DNA from: G963665925 sp963665925
GTDB taxonomy: Bacteria > Bacillota > Clostridia > Peptostreptococcales > Acidaminobacteraceae
DNA: 64,000 nucleotides
Direction: 5' to 3'
NCBI GenBank assembly: GCA_963665925.1
Contig: OY762511.1
Span: 3,534,001-3,598,000, forward strand
In this document: piece after piece, positions 8,011 through 17,347 of the stretch
Layout: each line of letters begins with the position of its first letter
How positions within the stretch are numbered: position 1 is the first letter of the stretch
Made by a program: the position numbers and the translations under genes
The notes under the pieces: model-generated
What the model saw: only the letters and a program-made list of their open reading frames with translations
The model's database searches: none
Told to the model about the DNA's origin: nothing

Positions 8011-8578
8011 TCACAGGTGGCGCAGTATTCTAGTCAGAGCTGTTAGCTTGGAAGGCGGGGCTAAAAATCCGTTAAAGGGCACATCGATGAAGTTCCTGGT
8101 ATTGGCTGCTGACGCCCAGTTGGGGGTCTGTGCTGGGAGTAAGGACGTGGGGGCGATCCACAATGGCATGTGGGCGATGACCCTCACCCCGTGGAGACCT
8201 GTTATGTGAAAACTGACAGGATAAACCTGTATTCCGGTCAAAAGCTGGGTACAGCGTAGCCTGCCTTGAGTGGAGGAGGCGGACGGTAGTCAGGCCTGAT
8301 CTTATGGGCCCATAAGATCTAGGTCATTGCTAATCTAAACCTTTTCTGCAAAAGAGGCTAAGAGTTGACTTGCCTGCTGAGGAAAACTCCTAGACTGTTT
8401 GAAAAAAGTACGTCAGGGATTGAAGTGCGGTCTAAGTGGCAGTCCAGTCCCATATTCGGAAACGATATGGTCAAGAGCTTAAATGGAAACGGCTGTACTG
8501 GCGACAGTACAGTGCTTTTGGGGGAAATCCAACTGGACCTAAGCCGTAAAATTTACCTGATGTGCTGCCACCTGTTGA
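8011..8578 (+). ncRNA. ole: OLE RNA (ornate, large, extremophilic RNA)
   Basis: A stretch of about 570 bases with no convincing reading frame, richer in G than its surroundings and full of short complementary segments. Its ends pair perfectly: ACAGGTGGC at 8013–8021 with GCCACCTGT at 8567–8575, the closing stem. It lies immediately 5' of a gene for a four-helix membrane protein matching OapA, and inside an isoprenoid/DNA-repair operon (xseAB, ispA, dxs, tlyA). This is the known context of OLE RNA in Bacillota. OLE forms a membrane-associated ribonucleoprotein with OapA and has been linked to tolerance of alcohols, cold and magnesium stress. It is transcribed as part of the operon or processed from it. 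The length is close to the published ~600 nt. Exact ends are inferred from the closing stem. Confidence 0.9.
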
Positions 8579-8605
8579 TATAAATTTGTAAAGGAGCGAT
8601 ACGTC

Positions 8606-9202
8606 TTGAAGAAAAAGAAAGGCGCGTCGAGAATAAAGAAAAAACGTGCAAGCAGCTGGATCATAAAAGTGAGCATTCTTACTTTTTGTATGGCTGTCAT
8701 GATGAGTACGCTATCTGAATCACTGCTTAGAAATGTAAGTTTGTTTCCGGCCTTCCTGGTACTGCTGGGAATCATTCTGATAGGTATTGTTTTTGATGCC
8801 ATCGGAATCGCTGTTGCTACAGCAAACGAAAAACCATTTCATTCAATGGCAGCTCAGCGCGTTCCATCTGCCAAATACAGTGTCAGCCTAATTCGCAATG
8901 CAGGTCCGGTTTCAAACTTCTGTAATGATGTTATCGGGGATATTGCTGGTATCATCAGTGGTGCCGCCATTGCAATTATCCTGCTCCAGATTATTGAGCT
9001 CGATTTGCCGCTTGTAAATACAGCGCTCTTATCCGTAAGTTTCAGCGGTGTTGTTGCATCCCTTACTGTCGGTGGAAAAGCAGTTGGAAAAGAAGTTGCT
9101 TTAACCCACTGGAAAGGCATCGTGGGTGCAGTAGGAAAAATACTCTATGTTATGGACAGTAAGTTTCACATTCGAGTACTGAAAGATGTAAAACGTCGTT
9201 AA
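8606..9202 (+). CDS. oapA: OLE-associated membrane protein OapA
   Basis: Membrane protein that binds OLE RNA and anchors it to the cytoplasmic membrane. It has a strongly basic N-terminus (KKKKGASRIKKKRAS) suited to RNA contact, then four hydrophobic segments at roughly residues 18–36, 44–70, 112–132 and 136–158. Conserved stretches are ATANEKPFHSMAAQRVPSA, RNAGPVSNFCNDVIGD and a basic C-terminal tail. Length is 198, close to known OapA proteins of ~200. The start is TTG 8606, supported by AAGGAG at 8591–8596; there is no better ATG. It follows the OLE RNA by ~30 bases and precedes dxs by 20. The family also resembles part of CorB/CNNM-type (DUF21) membrane domains. Confidence 0.9.
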   Translation: MKKKKGASRIKKKRASSWIIKVSILTFCMAVMMSTLSESLLRNVSLFPAFLVLLGIILIGIVFDAIGIAVATANEKPFHSMAAQRVPSAKYSVSLIRNAGPVSNFCNDVIGDIAGIISGAAIAIILLQIIELDLPLVNTALLSVSFSGVVASLTVGGKAVGKEVALTHWKGIVGAVGKILYVMDSKFHIRVLKDVKRR

Positions 9203-9222
9203 ATCCTAGAAAGAGTGATTAA

Positions 9223-11103
9223 ATGTTATTAGATCAGATAAAAACGCCAGATGACTTAAAAAAGCTAGATAAAAACGATATGATTCGTCTTGGTGTTGAA
9301 ATAAGAGAATTTCTTCTGCAGAGTGTTTCACAGACCGGTGGTCATTTGGCGTCCAATCTTGGCGTTGTAGAATTGACAATGGCTTTGCACAAGGTTTTCA
9401 ACAGTCCTGAAGACAAAATCGTCTGGGACGTTGGACATCAGGCCTACGTGCATAAGTTGCTGACGGGCAGAAAAGATGGCTTTGCGTCATTAAGGGAGTT
9501 CGGCGGCATGAGCGGATTTCCAAAAAAATGCGAAAGTTCGCATGACTGCTTTGAAACGGGACATAGCTCAACCTCAATATCAGCAGCTGTTGGTATGGCA
9601 AAGGCACGTGATCTCAAAGGCAAGGACCATAATGTCATAGCCGTCATTGGAGACGGTGCAATGACTGGAGGCATGGCATTTGAAGCCATGAACCATGCAG
9701 GGCACTCGGACATGGATTTGACGGTCATATTGAATGATAACGAAATGTCTATTTCTCAAAATACAGGTGCCTTATCAAAACAGCTGAGAAAGCTCAGAAT
9801 GACACCTGCCTACTCAAATATAAAAGGTGAAACACGAAGTGCCTTGTCGGCAATTCCCCACATTGGAAAGCCGCTCACAAAGTCAATTACCCAGCTGAAA
9901 ATCGGTGTCAAGGTCATGCTTGTAAACGGCTTGCTGTTTGAAGGCCTGGGATACCAGTACTATGGACCAATTGACGGTCATAATCTTGAAGAACTGATTA
10001 ATGTTCTCGAAATGTCAAAGTCAGTCAAGGGACCCAAGCTCATTCATGTAATTACTAAGAAGGGCAGAGGGTATCTTCCAGCGGAAAAACATCCGGAAAA
10101 TTACCACGGTGTGGGTACATTCGATTTGAAAACTGGTGTTCTTCCAGGAAGTAAGAATACGTTTTCAGATGTGTTCGGTGACACCCTGGTACGCTTAGCT
10201 GAAAATAATTCTGATGTTGTCGCAATTACTGCAGCCATGCCTGACGGCACAGGACTTGGAGCGTTTAAAGACAAATATCCAAAGCGCTTCATAGATGTTG
10301 GAATTGCTGAACAGCATGCGGTAACAATGGCAGCAGGACTTGCCGCTGAAGGTATTAAGCCTGTATTTGCCGTTTATTCAACCTTCCTTCAACGTGCCTA
10401 TGATCAAATTCTGCATGATGTATGTCTTCAGAATTTACCCGTCGTATTTGCAATTGACAGGGCTGGCCTCGTAGGAAAAGACGGCGAGACACATCATGGC
10501 GTATTCGATATGTCATATTTGAGTCACATGCCAAACATGACTGTACTGGCACCCAAAGACGCCAGTGAACTGCAAGCGATGCTTGAGTATGCAGTCAACA
10601 CCCACGAAGGCCCAATAGCGGTGCGTTACCCAAGAGGAAACGCCTATACCATCCCTTCGGAAAACAAAGACTTACACGAAAACTTACTTGATCCGGAAGT
10701 TCTAAAAGCCGGCTCTGATGTGGTTATTTTTGCGGTTGGCACCATGGTGAAAAGTGCGCTCGAAGTTGCTGAGCTGCTTGAAGCCGGCGGTACAAGTACA
10801 GCGGTGGTCAATGTACGCTGTCCATTCCCACTCCAGGAGGATGGACTTAAGACCATTGTTGCATCACATCCGAACAGCCTTATGGTAACCTTGGAAGACA
10901 ATGTTGTGGAAGGCGGATTTGGCAATCGAATTTCGGCATGGCTGAGTTCGAATGGCGATCTAAGAGAAGTCCAGCGTATGGGCATACCAAATAAGTTCGT
11001 TGAACATGGAAATGTAGATGCGCTTAGAGGGTCACTTGGCTTAGATTCCAAGAGTATTTCGAAACGCATACAAATGAAGATGAAGTTTAGGAGACGTCCA
11101 TAA
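9223..11103 (+). CDS. dxs: 1-deoxy-D-xylulose-5-phosphate synthase
   Basis: Thiamine-diphosphate enzyme joining pyruvate and glyceraldehyde 3-phosphate, the first step of the MEP isoprenoid pathway. Domains in order are the ThDP pyrophosphate domain (GGHLASNLGVVELT, ETGHSSTSISAAVGMA, and GDGAMTGGMAFEAMN followed by LNDNEMSIS), the pyrimidine domain (DVGIAEQHAVTMAAGLA, VYSTFLQRAYDQ, IDRAGLVGKDGETHHG) and the C-terminal transketolase domain. At 626 residues it is full length. ATG 9223 is the only plausible start. The TAA stop overlaps the ATG of tlyA. The link with OLE/OapA and ispA is conserved in other OLE-bearing Bacillota. Confidence 0.98.
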   Translation: MLLDQIKTPDDLKKLDKNDMIRLGVEIREFLLQSVSQTGGHLASNLGVVELTMALHKVFNSPEDKIVWDVGHQAYVHKLLTGRKDGFASLREFGGMSGFPKKCESSHDCFETGHSSTSISAAVGMAKARDLKGKDHNVIAVIGDGAMTGGMAFEAMNHAGHSDMDLTVILNDNEMSISQNTGALSKQLRKLRMTPAYSNIKGETRSALSAIPHIGKPLTKSITQLKIGVKVMLVNGLLFEGLGYQYYGPIDGHNLEELINVLEMSKSVKGPKLIHVITKKGRGYLPAEKHPENYHGVGTFDLKTGVLPGSKNTFSDVFGDTLVRLAENNSDVVAITAAMPDGTGLGAFKDKYPKRFIDVGIAEQHAVTMAAGLAAEGIKPVFAVYSTFLQRAYDQILHDVCLQNLPVVFAIDRAGLVGKDGETHHGVFDMSYLSHMPNMTVLAPKDASELQAMLEYAVNTHEGPIAVRYPRGNAYTIPSENKDLHENLLDPEVLKAGSDVVIFAVGTMVKSALEVAELLEAGGTSTAVVNVRCPFPLQEDGLKTIVASHPNSLMVTLEDNVVEGGFGNRISAWLSSNGDLREVQRMGIPNKFVEHGNVDALRGSLGLDSKSISKRIQMKMKFRRRP

Positions 11104-11912
11104 TGAAAAAAGAAAGACTCGACGTCCTGCTTGTTGAAATTGGAGATTTTGATTCACGTGAAAAGGCCAAAAGAGCAATCATGGCAGGTATTGTGTTTGT
11201 CGATGGTCAGCGTGTCGACAAGGCAGGAACAAAAGTGAAACGTGATTCTGATATTGTTATCAAAGGCAAGACCCTGCAGTATGTAAGCCGCGGTGGATTG
11301 AAGCTGGAGAAGGCAATAAAGGAATACGATGTCAAGCTCATAGATAAGGTGTGTATGGATATTGGCGCCTCTACGGGTGGATTTACAGACTGCATGCTTC
11401 AAAACGGCGCTTCAAAAGTCTATTCAGTTGATGTCGGGTATGGACAGCTTGACTGGAAACTGAGAAATGACGAACGGGTAGTCAATATGGAACGTACAAA
11501 CATCCGTTATGTGACACAGGAAAACATTGAAGACAGCCTTGACTTTGTAAGCATAGATGTCTCATTCATATCATTGAAGCTTGTCCTTCCTGTTGCTTAC
11601 GCCCTCATGGCTGAAGAGGCAGAAATCGTATTTCTGATCAAGCCCCAATTTGAAGCTGGAAAAGAAGAGGCCAAAAAGGAGAAGGGGGTCATTAAGAACC
11701 CAAAGGTACACGAATCTGTACTAAAAGAAATTCTTCCTTTTGCTGTGGAACTCGGTTTTGAAATTCGTGAACTCACATTTTCTCCGATTACTGGGCCAGC
11801 AGGAAATATTGAATTTTTATGCTATGCTCAGAAATCCAATGGTAACACGACAATTGATATTGAAGCCTTGATTCCATCGGTCGTACAAAATGCGCATGAG
11901 CGCCTGAAATAA
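11103..11912 (+). CDS. tlyA: TlyA family rRNA 2'-O-methyltransferase (hemolysin A homologue)
   Basis: S4-domain RNA methyltransferase; TlyA of mycobacteria methylates ribose in 16S and 23S rRNA, affecting capreomycin sensitivity. The N-terminal S4 domain (RLDVLLVEIGDFDSREKAKRAIMAG) is followed by a Rossmann SAM domain with CMDIGASTGGFTDCMLQNGA and VSFISLKLVLP, and the family segment IKPQFEAGKEEA. Length is 269. It overlaps dxs by one base. In many Bacillota a NAD kinase gene comes next, before argR; it is not here. The hemolysin name is historical. Confidence 0.93.
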   Translation: MKKERLDVLLVEIGDFDSREKAKRAIMAGIVFVDGQRVDKAGTKVKRDSDIVIKGKTLQYVSRGGLKLEKAIKEYDVKLIDKVCMDIGASTGGFTDCMLQNGASKVYSVDVGYGQLDWKLRNDERVVNMERTNIRYVTQENIEDSLDFVSIDVSFISLKLVLPVAYALMAEEAEIVFLIKPQFEAGKEEAKKEKGVIKNPKVHESVLKEILPFAVELGFEIRELTFSPITGPAGNIEFLCYAQKSNGNTTIDIEALIPSVVQNAHERLK

Positions 11913-12038
11913 AGTATTAAATTTGTGTATTATATGCAAAATTTTTTTTAAATAAAGAGGAAAATACATTTGTATATCGAATTGTAAAGTGAGTACTACT
12001 CTAAATTACAGGCAATCATTATAAACGGGGGGATTCAT

Positions 12039-12488
12039 TTGAAATATTCACGGCACTCAAAAATACTTGAAATTATTGACTCGCAAGAAATCGAAACACA
12101 GGAAGAACTGGCTAATGCGTTGAAAAAGAACGGTTTCAACGTTACACAAGCTACGGTTTCGCGTGACATCAAAGAGCTTCGACTCATTAAAGTGCTTACT
12201 AAAGATGGCAAGTATAAATATGCAACTATCAAGCAGCAGGAAAGTGTTATTTCAGAAAGATTCCTGAAGCTTTTCAGAGATGCAGTCTTATCATTTGACC
12301 ATGCAGGCAATATGGTGGTTATCAAAACACTGGTTGGTTCTGCCAATGCTGCAGCCGCGGCAATTGACGCACTGGATGTCGGTTCTGTTGTTGGCACAAT
12401 CGCAGGCGACGATACAATATTCCTGCTTGTAAGATCACCTGAAGATGTGGAGCAGGTTCTTGCAGAATTTAAGAAAATGATGGCTTAA
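12039..12488 (+). CDS. argR: Arginine repressor ArgR
   Basis: Hexameric arginine-responsive repressor and activator. The N-terminal winged helix (residues 1–70: KYSRHSKILEIIDSQEIETQEELANALKK and ATVSRDIKELRLIKV, quoted in parts) is followed by the oligomerisation and arginine-binding domain with GSANAAAAAIDAL and VGTIAGDDTIFLL. Start is TTG 12039, preceded by a GGGGGGA run at 12027–12033; no ATG is available. Length is 149, normal. About 125 bases of AT-rich DNA separate it from tlyA; a weak ARG-box-like stretch near 11925–11941 is too degenerate to claim. recN follows. Confidence 0.96.
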   Translation: MKYSRHSKILEIIDSQEIETQEELANALKKNGFNVTQATVSRDIKELRLIKVLTKDGKYKYATIKQQESVISERFLKLFRDAVLSFDHAGNMVVIKTLVGSANAAAAAIDALDVGSVVGTIAGDDTIFLLVRSPEDVEQVLAEFKKMMA

Positions 12489-12552
12489 TATCATACAAGT
12501 CTTGAAGTGTTTATGATTTGTTTTTGATTTTGAAGCAACACGGAGGTCATTT

Positions 12553-14232
12553 ATGCTTCTTGAGCTTTATATTGAAAATTTCATTCTTATTGATCAGCTC
12601 ACCATTCCTTTTGAAGAAGGCCTAAATGTATTGACTGGTGAAACCGGAGCAGGTAAGTCCATACTGCTGGGCGCACTTGATCTGATACTTGGTGGAAAAT
12701 TCAACAGGGAGTACATCAAAAATGAGGATGAAAAAGCAGTAATACAGGGAACCTTTACGGTAAGCAGCGTCTCTGAAAAGGTACTGGAAGCGAACGGTGT
12801 TACACCTGATGATGGTATGGTAATGCTTTCGCGGGAAATGTATGCATCAGGTCGTTCCGTACTTCGTATAAACGGCAGAATGGTGCCTAGAAGTGTTGTA
12901 AGTGAATTTGGTGACACAATCGTAGATATTCATGGTCAGCACGAGCATCAGTCTCTGCTAAGGCCCGCTACGCATATTAAGATGCTTGACATGTATGCTG
13001 CAGAAGACATTGAAGATTTGCTCCTAGAGGTGCAGGCGTCTTATAAAGTTATCTCTGAAATTAAAAATGAGCTGGGTAAAATCAATTTATCGCCTGAGGA
13101 AGTTCAACGCGAGCTTGAGCTCGTCAAATATCAGCTCGATGAAATTGAAAAGGCCGATTTAAAAGAAGGTGAGGATGATGAAGTGGAAAGTCAGCTTCAC
13201 TATCTTAAGAATTTCGAAGATATACATCATGTCATGCATGGAGCTTACGAGGCAATATCAGCAGAAGACGGTATTAACAATGGATTATCCCGACTGCTCA
13301 GAGATTTGATTTCTGTAGAGAAATATGATGACAGCATTAAAAAAATCAGGGAAGACCTGGAAGCTGTCTATTTCAGTGTTGAAAATTTGAATAGCGATAT
13401 TCGAGAATACGCTGAAAATGTAGAATTCTCTCCTGAGCACTTGTATACGGTAGAAGAGCGGCTTAATGTCATCAATGACCTCAAAAGAAAGTATGGTCAA
13501 TCAGTCGATGATATCAACACCTACGCGCAGGTTTTAAGCGCGCGGCTTGAAGGGCTTGAAAATCATACCGATCATGTAGCAGGTCTGGAAAAGACGCTTC
13601 TTGAAGCTGAGAGGAAGTTTGACGCCTTGGCTAAGACCCTCAGTATGAAAAGAAAGGCTGCCGCTGCAGCTTTTGATGACAATATCATGAAGGAGCTTCA
13701 TGATGTGAACATGAAAGATGCATCCTTTAAGACTTCTGTTGAAGAAAGCGATTCCAGAAGAAGCGACGGAAAGGATAGTGTTGAATTCCTTATTTCAACA
13801 AATCCGGGACAACCTTTAAAACCCCTTAAGAAAGTGGTTTCTGGTGGTGAACTGTCACGTATCATGTTATCCATTAAGCTTATACTTGGCAAGCTTGACG
13901 ATATGCCAACCCTTGTGTTTGACGAGGTGGATACTGGAATCAGTGGAAGAACAGCAAGTGTTGTTGGAGAGAAGCTACAAAAAATATCTGACTCACATCA
14001 GGTTATTTGTGTGACACATTTGCCGCAAATAGCCGTTATGGCAGATCAGCACTTATTCATTGAAAAGCATACAGAAGAGGAGAACACGGTTTCTTCAGTC
14101 AAGGCGCTTGACTATGAATCCCGTATTCTTGAAATAGGCAGACTAATTGGTGGTGACATTATTACAGACGTAACTCGAGTTCATGCAATTGAACTTATAG
14201 AACAAGCCAACAGCAGAAAAATGTCATCATAA
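12553..14232 (+). CDS. recN: DNA repair protein RecN
   Basis: SMC-like ATPase of double-strand break repair. The Walker A GETGAGKS is near residue 30, a central coiled coil spans about 150–370, and the signature VVSGGELSRIMLSIKLIL precedes Walker B LVFDEVDTGISG. The C-terminal VTHLPQIAVMADQHLFIEK is typical. Length 559, full. CGGAGG lies about 8 bases before the ATG. In spore-forming relatives recN is followed by spoIVB and then spo0A; here spo0A starts 15 bases after the recN stop. Confidence 0.98.
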   Translation: MLLELYIENFILIDQLTIPFEEGLNVLTGETGAGKSILLGALDLILGGKFNREYIKNEDEKAVIQGTFTVSSVSEKVLEANGVTPDDGMVMLSREMYASGRSVLRINGRMVPRSVVSEFGDTIVDIHGQHEHQSLLRPATHIKMLDMYAAEDIEDLLLEVQASYKVISEIKNELGKINLSPEEVQRELELVKYQLDEIEKADLKEGEDDEVESQLHYLKNFEDIHHVMHGAYEAISAEDGINNGLSRLLRDLISVEKYDDSIKKIREDLEAVYFSVENLNSDIREYAENVEFSPEHLYTVEERLNVINDLKRKYGQSVDDINTYAQVLSARLEGLENHTDHVAGLEKTLLEAERKFDALAKTLSMKRKAAAAAFDDNIMKELHDVNMKDASFKTSVEESDSRRSDGKDSVEFLISTNPGQPLKPLKKVVSGGELSRIMLSIKLILGKLDDMPTLVFDEVDTGISGRTASVVGEKLQKISDSHQVICVTHLPQIAVMADQHLFIEKHTEEENTVSSVKALDYESRILEIGRLIGGDIITDVTRVHAIELIEQANSRKMSS

Positions 14233-14246
14233 AGGTGGGAAGAACT

Positions 14247-15044
14247 ATGGATGAAAAAATTCGCGTATTGATTGTTGATGACAATCAGAACTTTTGTACA
14301 ATTCTTAGCGAGCATATTAGAGAACAAGACGACTTTGAAGTTGCAGGGATTGCAAACAATGGCCTTAAGGCTGTTGATCTGATAAAGGAAACTGTACCTG
14401 ACATTGTCGTGCTTGATATAATCATGCCGCATCTTGACGGACTGGGCGTTCTTGAAAAAGTAGGTGAACTTGGACTTATTGACAAGATAAAATTCATTAT
14501 TCTGTCTGCAGTAGGTCAAGACAACATTACAAGACGTGCCATAAACTTAGGTGCTACATATTATGTAATCAAGCCTTTCGATTTCGATTTATTCATCGAT
14601 AGACTTAGACAGCTTTCAAAGACAAAACCGCATAAGGAAAATGAAGATATTTCCGGTTACGGAATGGAGTCAGCTACACTGGAATTCACTTCTGTGGATG
14701 CACGAATCACAGAGGTACTTCACAAAATAGGTGTACCACCTCATATTAAGGGATTCCAGTACATTAGAGAAGCAATACAAATGGTATATGAAGACTCAAA
14801 TTGCTTGAATAAAGTAACTAAAGTCATCTATCCAGGCATTGCTGAAAAGTTTGACACGACTGCAAGCCGTGTTGAACGTGCAATCCGGAATGCTATAGAG
14901 ATTTCTGTCAATAGAGGGAATTCGGAATACATCGAATCATATTTTGGACACACCCTAACTGGCAAAAAGAATAAATTGACCAACAGCGAGTTTATTGCAC
15001 TTGTCGCAGAAAAACTCCGCATGGAGGATTCGCGAGCAAATTAA
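14247..15044 (+). CDS. spo0A: Response regulator Spo0A
   Basis: Master regulator of sporulation entry and stationary-phase genes. The receiver domain (residues ~4–120) has the acidic pocket VDDNQ, phospho-acceptor Asp in VVLDIIMPHLDG, and the conserved Lys in VIKPFDFD. The C-terminal Spo0A DNA-binding domain is unmistakable: VLHKIGVPPHIKGFQYIREAI, VTKVIYPGIAEKFDTTASRVER and AIRNAIEISVNRG (read in parts). From ATG 14247, preceded by AAAGGTGGGA, it has 265 residues, normal. Upstream GTG-type starts inside the recN gap are rejected. Its retention although neighbouring sporulation genes are absent suggests a role in other stationary-phase functions. Confidence 0.97.
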   Translation: MDEKIRVLIVDDNQNFCTILSEHIREQDDFEVAGIANNGLKAVDLIKETVPDIVVLDIIMPHLDGLGVLEKVGELGLIDKIKFIILSAVGQDNITRRAINLGATYYVIKPFDFDLFIDRLRQLSKTKPHKENEDISGYGMESATLEFTSVDARITEVLHKIGVPPHIKGFQYIREAIQMVYEDSNCLNKVTKVIYPGIAEKFDTTASRVERAIRNAIEISVNRGNSEYIESYFGHTLTGKKNKLTNSEFIALVAEKLRMEDSRAN

Positions 15045-15084
15045 TCATGGAAGTTCTATAACTAAACTAAGGGGAAACGTCACC

Positions 15085-16263
15085 ATGTTCATTAGACTTC
15101 TTACAGCAGCAGCTGAATCAATGCTCATTAGTTTTACCATGTTTGGTGTGGCGCATAGAAGAAAATCGCGACCCGTTTATCAGCATGCCTTGTTTATATT
15201 ATTAAACATGGTCATGCTTTATTTTTTGGATTTGAACGCGATTTGGGAAGTCATGTTTTTCTTTGCAGTCATGCTAGGTGCCTTTACTGGTATTTTTGAA
15301 GTTGATTTAAGAACGGTAGCCCTTGGTGGCGTTACCACGTATGTTTTTTTAATGGTCAATATGCTTGCAACAGCTCTATTTTCATTGCTTATATTTAATG
15401 AAAAGTACGACTATAGACTGCTCTTTCAGAGTACACATTTATCAATGCATGTTTTCACCATAGTCTTTGCCGTGATCCTCATTATCATGTTCAACATGTT
15501 TATTGCAATGCCAAGGCACAAGGCTCGGACTCGGGTTAGTTACGGAGATTTGACGGTGAGAATCAACCTCATTTTCTCCTTTATACTTATTGTTATGCTG
15601 AGCTGGAACCTGAGTTATCTTTATAAGAATTGGGAGAATGTCAGTGCAGTGCCTGGATTATCTGACAAAATCATAATACTGGTCATTTTCGCATCTACCA
15701 TGGTTGGCGGTATGATTTTTGTGGTAAACAGATATTTAATGAAGTCCATGCTGCTCTTTCATGTCTCGGAAACTTCACAGAAAGACGTGATGACTGGGAC
15801 GCTCAACCGAGAGGCTGGCCTTGCCATACTGAAAGACATGATGAAAGCTTCGAGAGAAACAGGTGCCAAGCTGACAATCTGTTTTGTGGATATCAATAAC
15901 CTTAAGTTCGTCAATGACAAGTTTGGTCATACAGAAGGTGATAAGCTGATCAATATTGTCAGTTCATCCATCTCTGAGAATCTGAGGGGGATGGATATTG
16001 TTGCACGTCTGGGTGGCGATGAGTTTATCGTTATATTTGCAGGCTGCGATTTATCGAAGGCAAGGGAAATATGGGGACGCATCCTTGAAAAATTCAAGAA
16101 GATCAATCTCAGTGGTGAACTTAATTTTCCAGTCGGCATCAGTTCGGGCTTTGTAGAGTATGATCCTGAAAAGCATGCTTCTGTGAAAACGCTCATTCGA
16201 GAAGCGGACCAAAAGATGTATAAGGATAAGAAACTGAGAAAATCACATAGAAGTTACAAGTGA
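15085..16263 (+). CDS. Membrane-bound diguanylate cyclase (GGDEF)
   Basis: Makes the second messenger cyclic di-GMP from GTP. The first ~225 residues contain about six hydrophobic segments (residues ~5–25, 33–50, 52–70, 76–100, 118–140, 160–180, 195–215), a membrane sensory part of unknown ligand. The GGDEF domain starts near 235 (SQKDVMTGTLNREAGL) and has an intact GGDEF at about 309–313, with an RGMD inhibitory I-site five residues before it. It is therefore predicted to be an active, product-inhibited cyclase. ATG 15085 is chosen because AAGGGGAA precedes it; longer frames overlap spo0A. It follows spo0A by 40 bases, so it may share its transcript. No EAL domain is present. Confidence 0.92.
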   Translation: MFIRLLTAAAESMLISFTMFGVAHRRKSRPVYQHALFILLNMVMLYFLDLNAIWEVMFFFAVMLGAFTGIFEVDLRTVALGGVTTYVFLMVNMLATALFSLLIFNEKYDYRLLFQSTHLSMHVFTIVFAVILIIMFNMFIAMPRHKARTRVSYGDLTVRINLIFSFILIVMLSWNLSYLYKNWENVSAVPGLSDKIIILVIFASTMVGGMIFVVNRYLMKSMLLFHVSETSQKDVMTGTLNREAGLAILKDMMKASRETGAKLTICFVDINNLKFVNDKFGHTEGDKLINIVSSSISENLRGMDIVARLGGDEFIVIFAGCDLSKAREIWGRILEKFKKINLSGELNFPVGISSGFVEYDPEKHASVKTLIREADQKMYKDKKLRKSHRSYK

Positions 16264-16324
16264 CCTTGCAGGATTTCTGCCACTTCTTGTGTATTTTTAT
16301 CTTTTAAATTGCTGTAAAAGTAGG

Positions 16325-16330
16325 TATAAT
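16325..16330 (+). promoter_or_regulatory. Probable -10 element for xerD
   Basis: A consensus TATAAT at 16325–16330 lies 63 bases before the xerD start. A poor -35 (TTTTAA, 16302–16307) sits 17 bases upstream. Confidence 0.45.
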
Positions 16331-16392
16331 GTTAGTATTGTTCTGCTATTTTGAGGACATGTATGTATAAAATTGAGTGAGGGGTTAGTACA

Positions 16393-17277
16393 ATGTTGGA
16401 TAAAATCACTGATTTCTGTGATTACCTGAGAAATGAAAGAAAACTGTCAAAAAATACTCTAGATTCATATTCAAGAGATTTGAAGAAGTTTCATGCGTAT
16501 TTGGAAGACAATAAAATTGATTCATTTTCAGAAATTACGGACAATACTGTACTGACATACCAGCTTCATTTGCAGAATCTTGGAAGGTCAACAGCAACTG
16601 TTTCGAGAAATCTTGCGACACTTCGTACATTTTTCGGGTACTTATTGGATGAAGGTCTGATTGCAAAGAATCCCACGCGGAAACTTGTATCTCCAAAAGC
16701 CGAACGGAAAATGCCCAAAGTGCTGACATTAACTGAAGTGGACCGACTGTTAAACCAGCCTGACATGGAGAGTGAAACAGGAAAAAGAGATAAAGCCATG
16801 TTAGAGCTCCTGTATGCTTCGGGTATACGTGTAACAGAAATGGTTTCCCTGAATACCGATGATGTCAATATCGATATTGGTTATATCAGATGTAAGAACG
16901 AGCGTTCTAAAGACAGGATCATCCCTATAGGAAAGATGGCAAAAACCGCACTTTCAGAATATATGGACACGTCTAGGGAAGAGCTCATCAAAACGGATAC
17001 ACAAGCGCTTTTTGTGAATTACTATGGAAAGCGTTTGACTCGACAAGGATTCTGGAAAATAGTCAAGCGTTATACAAACATGGCCGAAATAGATAAGCCC
17101 ATAACGCCGCACACATTAAGACATTCGTTTGCAACTCATCTGATTCAGAACGGTGCGGACCTTAAGTCCGTACAAGAAATGCTGGGTCATTCGGACATTT
17201 CTACAACGCAAATGTATATTGAGCTAAGTAGAAGCCGAATACAAGAGGTGTACAACAAAGCACATCCGAGAGCCTGA
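16393..17277 (+). CDS. xerD: Site-specific tyrosine recombinase XerD
   Basis: Chromosome-dimer resolving recombinase acting with XerC at dif. The N-terminal SAM-like domain (residues ~1–90) is followed by the catalytic domain with the full set R (ASGIRVTE), K, HxxR (HTLRHSFATHL), H (LGHSDISTTQMY) and the nucleophile Tyr (QMYIELS). Length is 294, standard. The neighbours deoB and punA match the usual Bacillota arrangement of a chromosomal XerD rather than an integrase. No attachment-site repeats were seen. Confidence 0.95.
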   Translation: MLDKITDFCDYLRNERKLSKNTLDSYSRDLKKFHAYLEDNKIDSFSEITDNTVLTYQLHLQNLGRSTATVSRNLATLRTFFGYLLDEGLIAKNPTRKLVSPKAERKMPKVLTLTEVDRLLNQPDMESETGKRDKAMLELLYASGIRVTEMVSLNTDDVNIDIGYIRCKNERSKDRIIPIGKMAKTALSEYMDTSREELIKTDTQALFVNYYGKRLTRQGFWKIVKRYTNMAEIDKPITPHTLRHSFATHLIQNGADLKSVQEMLGHSDISTTQMYIELSRSRIQEVYNKAHPRA

Positions 17278-17347
17278 ATTTTAAAAATAGCATACTCTAT
17301 TTATAAAGGCGATCTCGAATATGCGTGTTAGCTTAGGAGGGATGCAC

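Noticed and set aside
8011..8241. 76-codon minus-strand frame over the OLE RNA
   Set aside because: Antisense to the RNA, with low-complexity composition and no start signal.
8365..8583. 72-codon open frame inside the OLE region
   Set aside because: It lies within the structured RNA, has no ribosome binding site and no conserved protein features.
11918..11945. ARG box before argR
   Set aside because: The TGTGTATTATATGCAAA stretch is too far from the consensus to claim without a comparison of relatives.
16393..17277. XerD as an integrase of a mobile element
   Set aside because: Its length, motifs and neighbours (deoB, punA) fit the chromosomal XerD, and no flanking direct repeats or phage genes were seen.
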